Positions 1 to 10,000 of a stretch of 64,000 nucleotides of DNA are shown in pieces (the first letter of the stretch is position 1; every line of letters begins with the position of its first letter). This stretch comes from Bactericera cockerelli (taxonomy: Eukaryota > Arthropoda > Insecta > Hemiptera > Triozidae), in assembly GCA_024516035.1 (NCBI GenBank), contig CM044961.1, positions 2,106,020 through 2,170,019 of the forward strand. Direction: 5' to 3'. A program made the translations under genes and the position numbers. Below the pieces are notes generated by a model. It was given only the letters and a program-made list of their open reading frames with translations, did no database searches and had not been told where the DNA came from.

Positions 1-439
1 GTTATCTTTTTTTTAATTTTTGATAGCATATTTTTAAGGCTCAGCTTTTAATAATCGTGAGATATTATAAAAAATCTCAGACAAATCAGTTTGGTTGATT
101 TACAAAACTTGACTATTTTCACACAAAAATCTGAGTCCCCTAGAAGACCGAAAGAAGGTTCTCAATATTTAAAACCAAGAAATGGATTTGTTCAACCGTT
201 TTATATGTATCACAATGAAATTGTATAAGATATCTGGAAGAACTTATAATTTAACTATACACAATCCTTGATAAAACAAACAAAAATCGAAATAATTTGA
301 TGATAGAATCACTTTTTTTGTTTTTTTTTTTTTATTTTTTAAATTTTCAGATGGCTATTTCGCCAGTTGCTTTTTTCATCCCTTAGAAATGGGAAGAAAG
401 AAATAGGATACCCAACAGAAATTTATTTTATTCTACGAG
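1..439. other. non-coding AT-rich sequence
   Basis: No supported gene. The stretch is AT-rich with a T-run near 316-345. A pyrimidine tract followed by cag at about 350 resembles a splice acceptor, but the sequence after it has no sustained reading frame. Confidence 0.5.
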
Positions 440-1120
440 GCAGGTTTTGTTTGAAAGATATTCTTAGGAAGAATTTTAGCGTATGATTTTGTGACTATGA
501 GTGATATTGACAGAAAAATATACAGACAAGTAAAGGAGCTAAGAAAAGTGTCGCAAAGGCCAAAGCAAAGAAATAACTGAAGTTTACAAAGAATTTGAAA
601 TAACCGAAGGATAAAAGAAGATCCATAGACTAGCAAAATTCCGAGATAATGTTAATAAGGACTTTACTATTTTTCCTCACGAGGTATGAGTGGACCCCAA
701 ACACCCAAGTACAGAGCAGAAGGCCGCCGTTGATTGAACCCAGTCACCGTGCGTGCAATGTTTAGCGCGCTTACTCACTCGGCCACGGTGACTGCTGAAT
801 TGTACTAAAGAATGACGAAAAGAAAGATCGAAAAACTACTTCAACACCATACTGAACGAAGAAAAAAATGGAATTCCAAGTAAAGAAAGCAAACCAAATC
901 AAGACGTCGCGCGTCGTACGAGAAATAGAAAGAGAAGAGTTGATAGCAGCTTTTAATTAAATGAAAAATGAGAAATCCACAGGATCAGACGAAATACCAA
1001 TAGAAGCATTCAAAAGTTTAAGAGAAGATGGTGACGATTTTTATGCATAATAGTGAGGCAAATCTTTGAAAATGAAAGAATACCGGAGGACTGGAAAAAT
1101 AGCGTAATTGTGCCGATGGT
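440..1120 (+). mobile_element. decayed RTE-clade non-LTR retrotransposon remnant
   Basis: Broken frames still read as RTE-type pol sequence: KGAKKSVAKAKA, then HRLAKFRDNVNKD near 620-655, then NYFNTILNEE near 840-870, then MKNEKSTGSDEIPIEAF at about 961-1010 and RIPEDWKNSVIVPM at about 1078-1117. The last two match the start of the reverse transcriptase fingers (K-STGxDxIP and the NSxIVPM strand). Several stops and frameshifts make it non-functional. A tRNA-like SINE interrupts it at about 673-797. Family assignment is by motif resemblance only. Confidence 0.7.
673..797 (-). repeat. tRNA-derived SINE (family B)
   Basis: Read on the minus strand this has a tRNA-like head with a B-box-like GGGTTCAAT, followed by a tail ending in CTCATACCTCGTGAGGAAA. 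The same family recurs at about 37175-37300 (-), 58830-58970 (-) and 63480-63620 (+). It interrupts the RTE remnant. Confidence 0.65.
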
Positions 1121-1204
1121 TGACCTCACAGCTTCTGGGTCAACACGACCGCACTGAAAAGTGCCACTTAAAAAAACTTTAACCAAATTAAGTTTAAAAA
1201 AAAA

Positions 1205-1290
1205 AAAAAAAAAATGTTAAAAGTCGGCACTGGGGTTCAAACCCAGAAAACTACGTTTGTGGGAGAGAATCTTGCCGGTTAGATAGGAGT
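1205..1290 (-). repeat. tRNA-like SINE fragment
   Basis: The minus strand contains GGGTTTGAACCCCAG, resembling a tRNA T-arm with B box, after an A-rich run on the plus strand. No full cloverleaf could be drawn, so this is taken as a SINE fragment and not as a tRNA gene. Confidence 0.4.
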
Positions 1291-1605
1291 AGTCTAAAAC
1301 CAGATGACAAAATTCAGTTTTTCAGAGCTTTTAAAAACTTTTTGAACGACATTAAGTTTTGCATAGATTTTTTTTAACAAAAAAAAAAAAAAAAACAAAA
1401 TAGAGAACATGCTTAGCGGTCGAATAAATTATATTTTCAGGTTACTCTATTACCTACTTTCCACTGGTGACGATTAGCGCTGAGTATTTTTTTTTTTTTT
1501 AATCCATCGGATTTTAACTTGCTTAGTTGTGATACTATCACGATTAAAAAAAAAAAACCCCGATTGTGACAAACACAAATAATTATAATGTATTGTTATT
1601 TTCAG

Positions 1606-2100
1606 TTGACTGCCTAAATAACTTGCCGGAAGAGGATGACTCGAATCTGGACTTGAGTCTAACGCTAGGGAGATCCAGTCAAACTGCACCAAGACGGCAA
1701 CCCGCACAACCTCAGAATCCCGCACCAACACGGCAACCCACCCAACCACAGTATCCCGCACCAACACGGCAACCCCCCAACCACAGTATCCCGCACCCAC
1801 ACGGCAACCCACCCAACCACAGTATCCCGCACCAACACGGCAACCCACCCAACCACAGTATCCCGCACCCACACGGCAACCCACCCAACCACAGTATCCC
1901 GCACCCACACGGCAAGCCGCACAACCTCAGAATCCCGCACCACCACGGCAGTATCCCGCACAACCTCAGAATCCCGCACCACCACAGAACCCCACACTCC
2001 ACTGGCATTTACCACAAGAACCACAACACGTGATCAGGCAACAGACCGAGTCTGGAGAGAGACTACGTTATGTACATGTCCCAGTTCTTAGCGCAAAGAG
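1606..2100 (+). CDS. gene A, exon 2: EAR-motif secreted-effector family, frameshifted
   Basis: Starts after a pyrimidine tract and ttttcag, entering in phase 1 like exon 2 of genes B-E. It opens with (V)DCLNNLPEEDDSNLDLSL, matching the family pattern of N-N plus an acidic run followed by an LxLxL motif (LDLSL, then LTLG). Next come 12-residue Pro/Gln repeats of the type RQPTQPQYPAPT, coded by a 36-bp minisatellite. In the third repeat the A of CCCACCC is missing, giving six C's and a -1 frameshift, so the read frame stops at 2031-2033. If that base is allowed for, the frame stays open to a GTAAGG donor at 2101 in phase 2, the phase used by gene E. The signal-peptide exon is not in the window. 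The break may be real or an assembly error. In the shifted frame the last ~19 codons also read as a helix-like peptide, so a second indel cannot be excluded. Confidence 0.65.
1697..1960 (+). repeat. 36-bp coding minisatellite in gene A exon 2
   Basis: About six to seven imperfect copies of a 36-bp unit beginning CGGCAACCCACCCAACC, coding 12-residue Pro/Gln repeats. One copy is 35 bp because a single A is missing, which causes the gene's frameshift. The repeats give long mirror-image ORFs on the minus strand (Gly/Cys/Trp-rich), which are artefacts. Confidence 0.8.
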
Positions 2101-2127
2101 GTAAGGGAGTGGTTTTAATTTTTTTTA

Positions 2128-2188
2128 CTTTCTTTCTATACCTTATTGGTAATAATTTTTATTACCAATAAGGTATAGGAGAAAGTAT
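2128..2188. repeat. perfect-looking hairpin / MITE end
   Basis: ACTTTCTTTCTATACCTTAT is followed, after TTGGTAATAATTTTTATTACCAA, by its inverted counterpart ending ATAGGAGAAAGT. It lies 28 bp after the gene A exon 2 donor, inside the putative intron. A similar TTTCCTTATtataGGATAAGGAAAG hairpin occurs near 28102-28125, suggesting a dispersed element. Confidence 0.6.
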
Positions 2189-2429
2189 TGTTTTCGGTCG
2201 CATTTTCAAAACTGAACTGATAACATTTCTGGACGAATTAGACTTAGCTGATTCAAAAAACCAATTTTTATCAACCAAGATTTCTCTTGGTGTACTACAA
2301 TAGAGCTTATAGAGAAAGGGTAAATTAACAACTTTTAGTAGTAAATATGTTATGTTAATTTTAATTTTTATCTATTTACCAAATGTACTATGCAATATTT
2401 AAGTATGTATATTTTATCATATTGTAGAT

Positions 2430-4945
2430 ATACCATAATAATAATATAATAATAATAAGCCCTCTGACACTCTGTACAGAGCACGGGCCTCCCTTTTTGG
2501 GGTTTTTTTTTGTTTTTACAGAGATACATTACATAAACAAGATATTCAAATTATTGTTACATAAAAACATAAAATACCATACCTATAATTTCTTTTATAT
2601 TTAATACACCTCTATTTCTTAAACTATTTTTTTTTTATTTTTTTTTTTTATTATTATTATTATTATTTTTTTTTTTCACAACAAACAAGTTCTAACTTAA
2701 TACCTTTTCCAAACTAGGTTTTTGGTAGGTATTTTTAGACTTTATGTGTGTTTCTAAAAAATTATTTCCTTTAACATTTATCTAAATATTTTTTTTTTTT
2801 TTTCAAATTCTTTTGTTTCTTTTAATTTATCTTCTTCCTTCATATATCTACATAGTTATAACTTAACTTTACATTTTTTTTTTTTTTCCCTTATTATTAT
2901 TATTCATTTATCCTTTCTTCTACCGCTTTTTTCCATTCTAACCGATCTAATGCTAGATTTTGCCAATTTGATCCCATAACTTTCCTAACCTCTTCACACC
3001 ATCTCATCCTTTGTCTTCCTCTATTTCTCCTTCCTGTTGGTTTCCAGAGTGTGACCACTCTAGTCCATCTCTTATTTTCCATTCTCATTATGTGACCTGC
3101 CCATTTTATTTTCATTTTCTTTATTATTTTTTCAATATTTTCAACTGGTGCTAATCTTTGAATGGTTGTATTTCTCACTCGGTCAGATTTCTTTATTCCT
3201 AACATGCTTCTCATCATCGTAGTTTGGGTAGATCTAAGTTTCATCAGTTGGCATTTCTTTAGAGACCAGGTTTGACTGCCATAGTATAAACATGGGAATA
3301 TACAACTTCTTAGTATTTTTATTTTTGCTTTAATTGATATTTTTGATTTAAATATACCTTTTAGGGCCCAATATTTTTTCCAGGCCAGACTTCTTCTTCT
3401 ATCTAACTCTTGGTCTATTCTGTTATCCAGTGATATTAACTGTCCAAGATAAATATATTCTTGAACTTGATTAACTATTTTTTCATTTACTTCTATATGG
3501 CCAATATTTCTTGTACTCAATTTTTTTGTTTTTTCAGTATTAATCTGTAGTCCAAATTTGTTGCTTTCTCTTTCCAACTGTCCCAACATTTCCTTAAGTT
3601 CAGTCTCATTATTTGCAATCAAGACAACATCATCAGCAAACCTTAAATTATTTAGTTTAATATTTCCAATTTTGATTCCATAATTTTTCCAGTCCATTTT
3701 ATTAAATATGGACTGCAGCACATTAATAAAAAGTGTTGCCGATAAAAGACAGCCTTGCCGGACGCCCCTGCTGATATTGAAGGTTCTTCCTTTCCTGTCT
3801 GTAGATATATATGCCTTGTTTTTATTATAAATTGTTTTTATAATACTAATAATTTTTTTGGACACTTTTAATCTTTCCAAACTTGACCAAATTTTTTCCT
3901 TTCTGATAGAGTCAAACGCTAGGGAATAGTCCACCATACCAAGATAAATATCTATATTGAATTCTTTACATTTTTCAATAAGTTGATTTACTGTCTGTAA
4001 ATGATCTGTTGTCGAGTAAGAGGGACGAAATCCAGCTTGTTCTTCATCTTGATCTTTGTTTATTTCCCCTGATATTTTCATTTGTATTATTTTTGTAAAC
4101 AGCTTGTAGAAATTGGGGGCCAGACTTATTGGGCGGTAATTTGAAACTATGTCTCTGGGACCTTTCTTATGTATTAAAATTATTGAGCTTGTTTCCCATT
4201 CTTCAGGTATTTCATTAATGTCTATTATTTTATTATAAAGTACAAGTAAGTATCTTATGAGCCATTCTCCTCCTGCTTTAATTAATTCTCCAGTTACTCC
4301 ATCTTCACCTGGAGTTTTGCTGTTCTTCAAATTTTTGATTGCTAGCTCTATTTCTTCTCTTGTTATTTTATGTGTCATATTACACTCTTCACTCTGCAAA
4401 TTTTCTATTTGATTTATCAATTCCTCTGAATCTTCTGCAACTTGTGGGTGTATACTGTAGACTTTTTCGTAATGTCTTGTAAATTCTTCTACAATACCTT
4501 CTCTGTCTGTCATTATTCCACTTTCAGTCTTGATTCCATGAATGTAGCATTTCTTAATGAATGAAATATTTTTTATTATTTTCTTTGTAGAGCCACTCTC
4601 TTTCACTATCTCTTCTATGATCTTCTCTTCATATTTAGCAATGTCTTTTCTGATTTCTTTTCTAGCTTGTTTTCTTAATTTTGCATGCTCTAGTTTTTCC
4701 TGTGTTGTTTTATTTTCTTTTTTGTTAAGTGTTTCTCTTTTTCTAATTATTTCTTTTGTTTCTTCTGAAATTTTGTTACTGTATGATCTTTCATATTTCT
4801 TCAGTTTGTTATCTTCATTCTCTTTCATTATTGCTCTTTCTATACTTTTCACTAACTCTCTATAAAAAGATTGTAATTCTTCCTTATTGACTGGATTAAT
4901 ACTTTTAAATTCTGGTCTAAGATATACCATATCTACCAAGTATTA
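2430..4945 (-). mobile_element. 5'-truncated RTE-clade retrotransposon
   Basis: The element carries the pol ORF at 2900-4939 and a 3' UTR down to an (AAT)n tract at about 2430-2457 on the plus strand, a microsatellite tail typical of RTE elements. The upstream endonuclease domain is missing: the frame begins in the linker before the reverse transcriptase. It abuts, head to head, the truncated Jockey/CR1-like element that starts at about 4946. It sits in what would be the large intron of gene A. Confidence 0.7.
2900..4939 (-). CDS. RTE-type reverse transcriptase (679 aa, no endonuclease)
   Basis: An open frame encoding a target-primed retrotransposon reverse transcriptase. Visible motifs in order: linker with coiled-coil-like Lys/Glu-rich sequence (1-170), SKTPGEDGVTGELIKAGG (fingers), NYRPISLAPNFYKLFTKI, MVDYSLAFDSI (motif A), GVRQGCLLSATLF (motif B), NNLRFADDVVLIANN (catalytic FADD, motif C), then the C-terminal KWAGHIMRM...GRRNRGRQRMRW region characteristic of RTE-like elements. 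An uninterrupted 2-kb frame suggests recent insertion, but with no apurinic-type endonuclease domain it cannot be an autonomous copy. No host function is implied. Confidence 0.85.
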   Translation of the reverse strand: MVDMVYLRPEFKSINPVNKEELQSFYRELVKSIERAIMKENEDNKLKKYERSYSNKISEETKEIIRKRETLNKKENKTTQEKLEHAKLRKQARKEIRKDIAKYEEKIIEEIVKESGSTKKIIKNISFIKKCYIHGIKTESGIMTDREGIVEEFTRHYEKVYSIHPQVAEDSEELINQIENLQSEECNMTHKITREEIELAIKNLKNSKTPGEDGVTGELIKAGGEWLIRYLLVLYNKIIDINEIPEEWETSSIILIHKKGPRDIVSNYRPISLAPNFYKLFTKIIQMKISGEINKDQDEEQAGFRPSYSTTDHLQTVNQLIEKCKEFNIDIYLGMVDYSLAFDSIRKEKIWSSLERLKVSKKIISIIKTIYNKNKAYISTDRKGRTFNISRGVRQGCLLSATLFINVLQSIFNKMDWKNYGIKIGNIKLNNLRFADDVVLIANNETELKEMLGQLERESNKFGLQINTEKTKKLSTRNIGHIEVNEKIVNQVQEYIYLGQLISLDNRIDQELDRRRSLAWKKYWALKGIFKSKISIKAKIKILRSCIFPCLYYGSQTWSLKKCQLMKLRSTQTTMMRSMLGIKKSDRVRNTTIQRLAPVENIEKIIKKMKIKWAGHIMRMENKRWTRVVTLWKPTGRRNRGRQRMRWCEEVRKVMGSNWQNLALDRLEWKKAVEERINE

Positions 4946-5442
4946 AGTGGAAAAAACACAACAATTCAGTTCAACCGTCAGGAGTTTTACAGGGTAAAGA
5001 AGATAAGTTTCTCTCGACCCTCAGTTCCCTCAACAATCTAAAACAACTTAACTTTAATTATAGTGACAAAGAAAATCTTTTAGACCTATGTTTTACAAAT
5101 ATAAGTCCACAAAACATTTCACTGGGTAAAGCTTGTGACACTCTTTATATTAAACCAGACGATTATCACCCGCCACTCTCTATAAATTTACAATGCACTC
5201 AACGGAGAGTAAAACGAAATTTCCAAAATAATGACTCTCTATCTTACTCCAGAAATTACAAAAAAGCAAACTACTTACAAATATCCAACCAGCTAAATAA
5301 TATAGACTGGAAAAGTGAATTCAACAAAGAAAAATCCGTCGACGAAACAGTTAAGTATTTCTACCAAAAACTTGATGAAATAATCAACAAAAATATACCC
5401 ATAAGAGAACACAAAATTAGCAAATTTGCACCGTGGGTAAGC

Positions 5443-5883
5443 TGTCACCGGAGCAACCTAGTTATGAAAAACAATGTGTTTGCAATTTTTGTAAACATGG
5501 GTCCTCCTGGCATGACAACGACCAAACCTCGGGGCAGTCGAAGTGAGTGAGTTCTAGCGAGTGGTTGAGTTCCTGCCGGTGAGTCCAATTTCCATCTACC
5601 TTATTATTTTCGATAGGCTCTCAGAGGACAACTTAATATTACAATTATTACACCCTTGATTATTTTTATTATAAATACATAAATATATTTAAGGTACAAG
5701 AATTATTTAATTCTTTTTATTTATCACTCATTTCTTTTCTTAAACACTAAGGCGCTTGTTGGAACTTTGTTAATGGTTCGAACTCTATATTTATAGAACC
5801 GCATCATTGGCAAGGATTCCGCTAACTTGTGTTCTTAGTCGTTCCACCCCAAAAAGAGATTAGGACTGCCGGGGTCGGTAACA
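5443..5883 (+). repeat. Gypsy-1 5' LTR
   Basis: 441 bp, TG...CA ends, direct copy at 12986-13426. Immediately downstream is TGGTGGAGGTGCGAAATG (about 5886), the likely primer-binding site. The tRNA used was not identified. Confidence 0.95.
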
Positions 5884-6242
5884 AATGGTGGAGGTGCGAA
5901 ATGTCCCCAAATTTGGTTAATATTTAATTTTGGTACATTTTATTTTGTTGTTATTACGTGAATGTTTGTGCAAGTTTCGTAATTATTAGGTTGCATGATT
6001 TTAAGAGTTTAAATATTATTTAAAAATAGGTAGCATATTTGTGTTAAATAAGTTTTTTTTTGAGCATTAACCTTTTATTTTTATAAATTTAATTATTCTC
6101 GTCAGTTTTTTTTTTAATTGTGACTGGAAGGCTTTTTATGAGGAATTTTGTCAGTCCATTATGACTTTGATAGGAAAGTAGGCTAGGTATGTTTAGTTTT
6201 TAGATAGTTTTTGTAGAAAAAAAAAAAAATAATAATAATAAA

Positions 6243-7055
6243 ATGGATGGCTCAGAAGTAAATAGTGAATTGCCAATTAAAATTAAAGTACCTTTCTGTG
6301 AACCCACGAAATTTTCACCAATTACATCAGAAGATGTTAGAATATTTTTAGAAGATTACAATTTGTGTGCAAATTTAAATAGATGGTACGATGAGCTCAA
6401 ATGTAATTTTTTCTCATTGTATTTGGAAGGATCGGCAAAAATTTGGTATAGTAATTTAATTAATCAAGTAGGTCTTCAAAATTTAAAATGGGAGCATCTT
6501 CAAGAGCAATTTTTGAAAGAATATACTAAGGGTTATGAATCTTTGATCTGGCGGGATAAACTAGAAAATAGAAAATTGGTAGAGAATGAATTGGCAGTTC
6601 ACTACACCATTGAGATAATTTACTATTGTAGAATGTGCGATGATAAAATGATAGATTTAACGAAGTGTTATTATTTATTAAATGGTTTGCCACCTCAAAT
6701 GGTAAAGGAAGTTATTTTGAAGGGTTATAGCAATTCCAAAGAATTAGTAGACGCTATAAGATTAGTAGAATATGCATTTGATAGGGCAGGGTTGAGGAAA
6801 AGCTTGTTTTCTCCTACCCCAAGTAGTAATAAAGAATTAGAAACCTATCGCCAAAACAATATTAGGGAAACTAATTTTAGTAATAAAAAACAATACCACC
6901 AAAATACTCATAATAATATAAATAATAGAAATTCACGAGTGTCTGAAAATTGTCGATCAATATTTTTAAGTAGTAGTCACATAAATTTAGATGACAGCTC
7001 TGTTTTGTCAGGTCATAGAAAAGAACGGCCCCTCAAAAATTCGAATACTTTTTGA
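6243..7055 (+). CDS. Gypsy-1 Gag (270 aa)
   Basis: Structural capsid protein of the LTR element. The frame shows a retrotransposon gag-type helical region (around residues 20-180, with EGSAKIWYSNL and WEHLQEQFLKEY, followed by a LLNGLPPQMVKE segment) and an Asn-rich tail. No CCHC zinc knuckle is visible, which is unusual next to Gypsy-2. The start ATG lies after an A-rich leader. The last 65 nt overlap the pol frame, which is +1 relative to gag and is closed by a TAG at 6988-6990, so Pol would need +1 frameshifting or re-initiation within 6991-7055. Confidence 0.85.
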   Translation: MDGSEVNSELPIKIKVPFCEPTKFSPITSEDVRIFLEDYNLCANLNRWYDELKCNFFSLYLEGSAKIWYSNLINQVGLQNLKWEHLQEQFLKEYTKGYESLIWRDKLENRKLVENELAVHYTIEIIYYCRMCDDKMIDLTKCYYLLNGLPPQMVKEVILKGYSNSKELVDAIRLVEYAFDRAGLRKSLFSPTPSSNKELETYRQNNIRETNFSNKKQYHQNTHNNINNRNSRVSENCRSIFLSSSHINLDDSSVLSGHRKERPLKNSNTF

Positions 7056-10000
7056 CACTGGAGCAACAATATCCATAGTTGACTCAAAAGTCATTGACTT
7101 GACAAAGGTAAATACTTCAAGTATGACTAAAATTTTCAGTGCGGGTGGTAGTGAGATGAGTTGTTTAGGTAAAACCACTATCTTCCTCACAATTAACGGA
7201 AGGCCATTTCAACAAGAAGTATACATAGTGGAAAACATAGAATCCAGTGATGTCATACTAGGTGTAGATTTCATGAATAAAAATAGGATCAATATTAATT
7301 TTGCCAGTAAAAAAATTAGCTATACCGATAGAAACAAAGAAGTTGTCCTATCGCAGAAAGTAGATTCTCAGGCACATCAGCAAAATGTATTGAATAGAAA
7401 TGCTGATGAGAACTCATTCCTATACCGGGATATTGAACCGCGCGAAATAATAGTAGGTAACGATAACAATACAAGGTTGTCGATAAATAAGAGCCCAAAG
7501 GAGTCCTCTTTGAAAACTAAAAAAGGAGCTGAAGTAGGAGTAAGTGCTCTGGACATTATTAAAAATGTCAAACAAGTTAAGTTGTCCACGGGACAAAATA
7601 GGAAACAGTGTACAAGTAAACTGGTGCTTAACGAGTACGATGGTGATTTATTTAAATCGCCAGAAAACTACTCACTTGTACATTGTATTTCTAATGATTG
7701 GAAATCGAAAGGCTTAGCCAAAGCGTTCAGAGACAAGTTTGGCAGGCTAGAATTATTAAAGTCTGTTAAGGTTAATGTAGGTGAATTAGTGTTTTTAAAA
7801 CTTACCTCTAGATTTATAATTTATTTAGTCGTGAAATATGAATATTCAGAGAAACCTAAAATAGAAAATCTTAGAAAGACACTAGAACAATTAAAAGAGT
7901 TCGTTCAAAAATATAACATAACTAAATTAGCGTTACCTAGACTGTGTAGTGGACCCGGTATGTTAGAGTGGTCTGTAGTGAAGAATATGATTGTTAATAT
8001 ATTTAGTGACGTCGAGGTAGAGTTCTCGGTTTATAATTTAGAGCGACAAGGTAACAAGAGATTACAGTTTACCGAAGAAAAAGAATTTTGCAAGTTAAAT
8101 TTAGCTCCTACATGTGTTAATCAGGATGATGTTGTACCGGAAGTTAACAACAATAGGAAATCACGAATGGTATTTTCTCATGACGATTACGTCCTTTTAC
8201 CAAAGTCAGAGTCTCTGGTTAGAATAGTGTCAAAATTTAGAGGAAAAGGTTATTTTCAGCCCAATGTAAGTTACCTAGAAACTAACAATATTTATATTGA
8301 AGATCAGGAAATGTCGGTAGGTTCATCAGATAATATTCTAATTATTAACCCTACAGGATATCATAAGTATGTAAAGAAAGGAGACTTGATAGGAATAATA
8401 CAGGATAGAGAGAAAGATTCTCATTCAGAATTCATAAATACTATTGAGAGTGAACCACACGAGAAAAATATGAGTCAACTAAAAGAGCGGAATTTAAATC
8501 TCAACAAACCCTTTAGAGATTTAGGGGGTAATACTGTAGATATTAATGAGAAACTTTCAAAACAGGAAAAACTAGCTATCAGGAAACTTTTGAATAAATT
8601 TATTCATGTTTTTGCCAAAAATGAGTACGATTTTTTGACTCCTAAATTAGACCCATACAAAATTGAGCTAGAAAATGAGGAACCAGTATATTGTGCACCT
8701 TATAAATTGAATCCTAAAGAGAAGTCAATTTTGGATTCAATAATAGATGAGTGGGTTAAAGTTGGTATTATGGAACCATGTTCCGAAGGGAGTGAATATT
8801 GTTCTCCTATGTTTTTAGTACCCAAGAAAGATGGTGGTAGGAGATTAGTGTGTGACTTTAGTCGCATCAATGAAAAAATAAAACGAGATGTGACACCCAT
8901 AGGGAACTTCCAGACATTTTTTGACTGTCTCGAAGGAAGTAGGTATTTTTCTACAATGGATATAAATTCAGCTTTCATGAATATGCCATTAAGCAAAGAA
9001 TGTCAAAAATATGCTACAGTGACATCTCATAGAGGTTTATTTAAATTTCTAAGATTACCCCAGGGTCTGAAAACTTCACCTACTGCATGGACCAGAGCTA
9101 TAATTAAGGTCTTGAACCCGATTTTATACAGGGGAGTTGTGTGCTACATTGATGACATTTTGTCTTATAGCAAGGATTTTCACCAGCATTTATCAATATT
9201 AGAAACCACCTTTACTAGACTTCAAATGAATAACCTTAAGATAAAAGCCAGTAAGTGTAAATTTGGCTATGACTCAGTAGATGTATTAGGTCACAATATC
9301 TCTGCCGCAGGAATTTTTCCGGCTCAGAAAAATATTGAAAGTATAAACAATATTGATGTAAAATCTTTGAATACACAACGTGGCGTACGAGCTTTCTTAG
9401 GAGCAATAGGGTTCTTTAGAAAATTTATAAGATCCTTCAGTGAAATTTCATTCCCGTTAACTCAGTTAACAAAAAAGGAATACGAGGGCAAGAAAATCAC
9501 TTTGACTGAAGGTCAAACTCAAGCCTTTTATAAGTTAAAAGCCGCAATAACGCAATGCCCGGTACTAGAATACTATAACCCAAATAGAGAAACCATACTC
9601 TACACAGATGCTTCAGCATATGGAATAGGAGGTTGCCTAGTACAACGTGATAATGAGGGTAAGGAACACCCTGTAGCTTACATTAGCAGAAAATTAAAAG
9701 ATGTTGAGAATAGGTACAGTTCTTCGGAACTAGAATTGACTGCTCTCGTTTATTGTATAAACTATTGGAGGGAGTATTTACTCTTCCAACATTTCACAGT
9801 TTATACAGACAATAGGTCGTTAGTACAATTGACAAAAAATGTTAAAGATAGAGGATCTCGTCTTCAAAGACTGGTCACAAAATTAATAGATTTTAGTTTT
9901 ACTGTCAAGACTATTAGTGGCAAATCTAATAGGATTGCCGATTTTCTTAGTAGATTTCCAGAAGATAAATATGCTGAAGATGATAAAATTGAAATGGAGT

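Noticed and set aside
1474..2024. Minus-strand ORFs rich in Gly/Cys/Trp (GYCGWVGCRV repeats)
   Set aside because: They are the reverse reading of the 36-bp minisatellite in gene A exon 2. The plus strand has splice sites and the family motif.
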